From UKL13-2 sp947085425 (GTDB lineage: Bacteria > Pseudomonadota > Gammaproteobacteria > Burkholderiales > Usitatibacteraceae): a stretch of DNA of 64,000 nt. The stretch lies in NCBI GenBank assembly GCA_947085425.1, contig CAMTWK010000012.1:111372-175371 (forward strand), in the 5' to 3' direction. Position numbers and translations under genes: made by a program. Of the stretch, positions 63,861-64,000 are shown piece after piece. A model generated the notes under the pieces. That model was not told where the DNA came from and did no database searches. It worked only from the letters and a program-made list of their open reading frames with translations. The stretch's first letter is position 1. Every line of letters starts with the position of its first letter.

Positions 63861-64000
63861 TAGCAGTTTGTTGAAATTCGTCGCGAGCGAAGGTCAGGCA
63901 AGGCGGAAAGCGGCGAAAAACCGGAATGTATGCGGTATACATGAGGATTTTGAGCCGCTTGCCAACGCCGCATCACCGAGCGCAGCAGAATTTCAACAAA
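63861..64000. repeat. 146-bp MITE-like element, copy 2 (inverted, cut by window end)
   Basis: Begins TAGCAGTTTGTTGAAATTC and runs as the reverse complement of 5727-5872 with one difference (G for A in GCTTGCC versus GCTTACC). Only the last six bases are missing at the window end. It is inserted in the second 46-bp direct repeat. Confidence 0.93.

Noticed and set aside
63661..63942. 93-residue minus-strand frame
   Set aside because: It begins inside the MITE and crosses the 46-bp repeat; no family resemblance, so a chance fusion.
1..64000. CRISPR arrays, rRNA or tRNA genes
   Set aside because: I found no regularly spaced repeats and no recognisable tRNA or rRNA sequence.

Overview
The window looks like a chromosomal segment of a betaproteobacterium, probably Burkholderiales-like. 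This is inferred from a Bug/TctC-type solute receptor, HutG, an OPT transporter, a DUF1178 protein, two heavy-metal RND systems and moderately high GC. The species cannot be fixed from sequence alone. I saw no rRNA, tRNA or CRISPR array.

Layout. 0-8.3 kb: the 3' part of hutG, then a leftward three-gene group (small membrane protein, N-acetylmuramidase, large unknown membrane protein), a PleD-like diguanylate cyclase, a DUF1993 protein whose stop codon lies at the edge of an inserted 146-bp repeat, a Bug receptor and a serine-glyoxylate-type aminotransferase. 8.4-19.1 kb: a large FAD/Fe-S oxidoreductase, a TonB-dependent receptor, HflX, the 'mobile mystery' HTH/Fic pair with an operator-like promoter, and an OPT transporter. 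19.4-25.4 kb is accessory in character: an antitoxin with a truncated toxin, small membrane proteins, a membrane-VOC fusion, a one-domain asparaginase, and a leftward dcp / ClpP-like / GST operon. 25.6-32 kb: a fused malonate-decarboxylase-like carboxyltransferase, a GAF-GGDEF protein, a malonyl-CoA synthetase, a DUF1178 protein, an MFS exporter and a thioesterase.

32-39.6 kb is a leftward metal-efflux operon: a CzcI-like His-rich protein, TolC-type channel, unknown His-containing protein, adaptor, RND pump, small periplasmic protein and CDF transporter. Its promoter carries a palindrome over the -10 element. 39.7-47 kb holds an amphi-Trp protein, a DUF4198 protein, a large TonB receptor with a strong terminator, and a BtuB-like receptor behind a cobalamin riboswitch.

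47-63.3 kb is a copper/silver resistance island. It has a Tat-lipoprotein multicopper oxidase, DUF411, a Tat patatin, DUF302, a CopA P1B-ATPase, DUF2933, a decayed second copA fragment, an EF-hand protein, a CusRS two-component system with a palindromic box, and cusCBA in which CusB carries a C-terminal CusF-like domain. Together these would oxidise periplasmic Cu(I), pump copper from cytoplasm to periplasm (CopA) and from periplasm to outside (CusCBA), under CusRS control. The island also carries an IS4-like MITE with an 11-bp target duplication. The last 0.7 kb is a nest of repeats ending in a second, inverted, nearly identical copy of the 146-bp repeat found at 5.7 kb.
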